Part shown: piece after piece, positions 5,528 to 5,759 of the stretch
Position numbering within the stretch: position 1 is the stretch's first letter
Layout: every line of letters starts with the position of its first letter
From: an uncultured Bacilli bacterium
GTDB taxonomy: Bacteria; Bacillota_I; Bacilli_A; RF39; UBA660
NCBI GenBank assembly: GCA_948687865.1
Contig: CAPQQE010000087.1
Location: 1 to 5,759, forward strand
Direction of reading: 5' to 3'
Length of the DNA stretch: 5,759 nt
Notes under the pieces: generated by a model
The model's database searches: none
What the model was told of the DNA's origin: nothing
Seen by the model: the letters and a program-made list of their open reading frames with translations, nothing else
Position numbers and translations under genes: made by a program

Positions 5528-5695
5528 TTGAAAGTTAAAATTTTTGATGAAAGTCATGAGGCTGATTTAGAAGAAAAAGTAAATGAATTTTTAGAAGATC
5601 ATAAAGATATAGTTGATATAAAATATCAAGTTAGTGTTACTATGTTTTCAGAAGAGCAAATATATTGTTTTTCTGCCATGATCATTTATAAATGA
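5528..5695 (+). CDS. Small Cse60/DUF2758-like protein, 55 aa, TTG start
   Basis: Translation from TTG 5528 gives 55 residues beginning MKVKIFDESHEADLEEKVNE and including IVDIKYQVSV (28-37) and EEQIYCFSAMIIY (42-54). This matches, from memory, the small Cse60 (DUF2758) family. The Bacillus subtilis member is expressed in the sporulation mother cell, and homologues also occur in non-sporulating Firmicutes. The biochemical role is unknown. There is no signal or membrane segment; a helix (12-25) followed by beta strands suggests a small alpha/beta fold. The TTG is preferred over the in-frame GTG at 5519 because of the GGTGA site at 5518-5522 and because family members start at the KVKIF strand. 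The stop TGA is followed at once by in-frame TAA, a tandem stop. It is the last gene of the operon, just before a terminator. No sigma-E-type promoter was recognised. Confidence 0.75.
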   Translation: MKVKIFDESHEADLEEKVNEFLEDHKDIVDIKYQVSVTMFSEEQIYCFSAMIIYK

Positions 5696-5707
5696 TAAAG
5701 CGCAAGT

Positions 5708-5734
5708 AAAAGTTACTATCTGAGTAACTTTTTT
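5708..5734 (+). terminator. Intrinsic terminator closing the scpA operon
   Basis: AAAAGTTACT (5708-5717) pairs perfectly with AGTAACTTTT (5723-5732) around a 5-nt loop, and the right arm runs into six T (5729-5734). The A-run on the left arm means it could also act on transcripts from the opposite side. It starts 12 nt after the stop of the small gene. Confidence 0.85.
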
Positions 5735-5748
5735 ATATTGACAAAAAA

Positions 5749-5759
5749 GCCTGGGGGGG
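5749..5759. other. G-homopolymer end of the sequence, possible artefact
   Basis: The window ends in GCCT followed by seven consecutive G, the only run of its kind in a sequence where G runs longer than three are otherwise rare (for example GGGG at 4446-4449). This could be a sequencing or assembly end artefact (poly-G is a known error of two-colour chemistry) or the edge of a GC-rich element. Bases 5735-5748 just before it look normal and hold a TTGACA (5738-5743) that could be the -35 of a promoter outside the window. Confidence 0.4.

Noticed and set aside
5693..5698. TGA read as Trp (mycoplasma code) at the end of the small gene
   Set aside because: The in-frame TAA directly after makes it formally possible, but all Trp codons seen are TGG and no gene has an internal TGA, so a tandem stop under the standard code is simpler.

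Overview
The window reads as a short chromosomal segment of a very AT-rich, low-GC Gram-positive bacterium (Bacillota; perhaps one of the uncultured gut Bacilli or Clostridia lineages). The signs are a GC content of roughly a quarter by eye, a recognisable scpA-scpB pair, a lipoprotein with a standard lipobox, good Shine-Dalgarno (SD) sites, and a small Cse60-like protein typical of Firmicutes. All ten genes lie on the + strand, which is strongly purine-rich (A over T, G over C), as expected for a leading strand. Every Trp in the translated genes is TGG and no gene needs TGA read through, so the standard bacterial code fits.

Bases 1-2297, accessory cluster: the 3' end of a protein that starts upstream, with a C-terminus resembling a large Firmicutes membrane protein; an unrecognised 164-aa protein starting at GTG; a class I SAM-dependent methyltransferase; and an ASCH-domain protein. 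Gaps are 2, 32 and 9 nt, so one transcript is likely.

Bases 2298-2992: a Nudix hydrolase with its own plausible sigma-A promoter and a consensus ribosome site, closed by an AT-rich intrinsic terminator.

Bases 2993-5734, condensin operon: an extended -10 promoter begins inside the terminator's T-tract and drives scpA, scpB (8-bp overlap), a divergent nucleoside phosphorylase/nucleosidase-fold enzyme, a small lipoprotein, and, after an 11-bp hairpin, a 55-aa Cse60/DUF2758-like gene with a TTG start. A second intrinsic terminator closes the unit. ScpA and ScpB are the kleisin and kite partners of Smc in chromosome segregation. The three downstream genes have no obvious mechanistic link to condensin and may simply share the transcript.

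No tRNA, rRNA, CRISPR array, insertion sequence or phage gene was seen. The last bases (GCCT followed by seven G) are unlike everything else here and may be a contig-end artefact. I found no convincing new multi-gene system. The best leads are the unknown gene at 442, the methyltransferase-ASCH pair, the divergent nucleosidase behind scpB, and the small gene at 5528.
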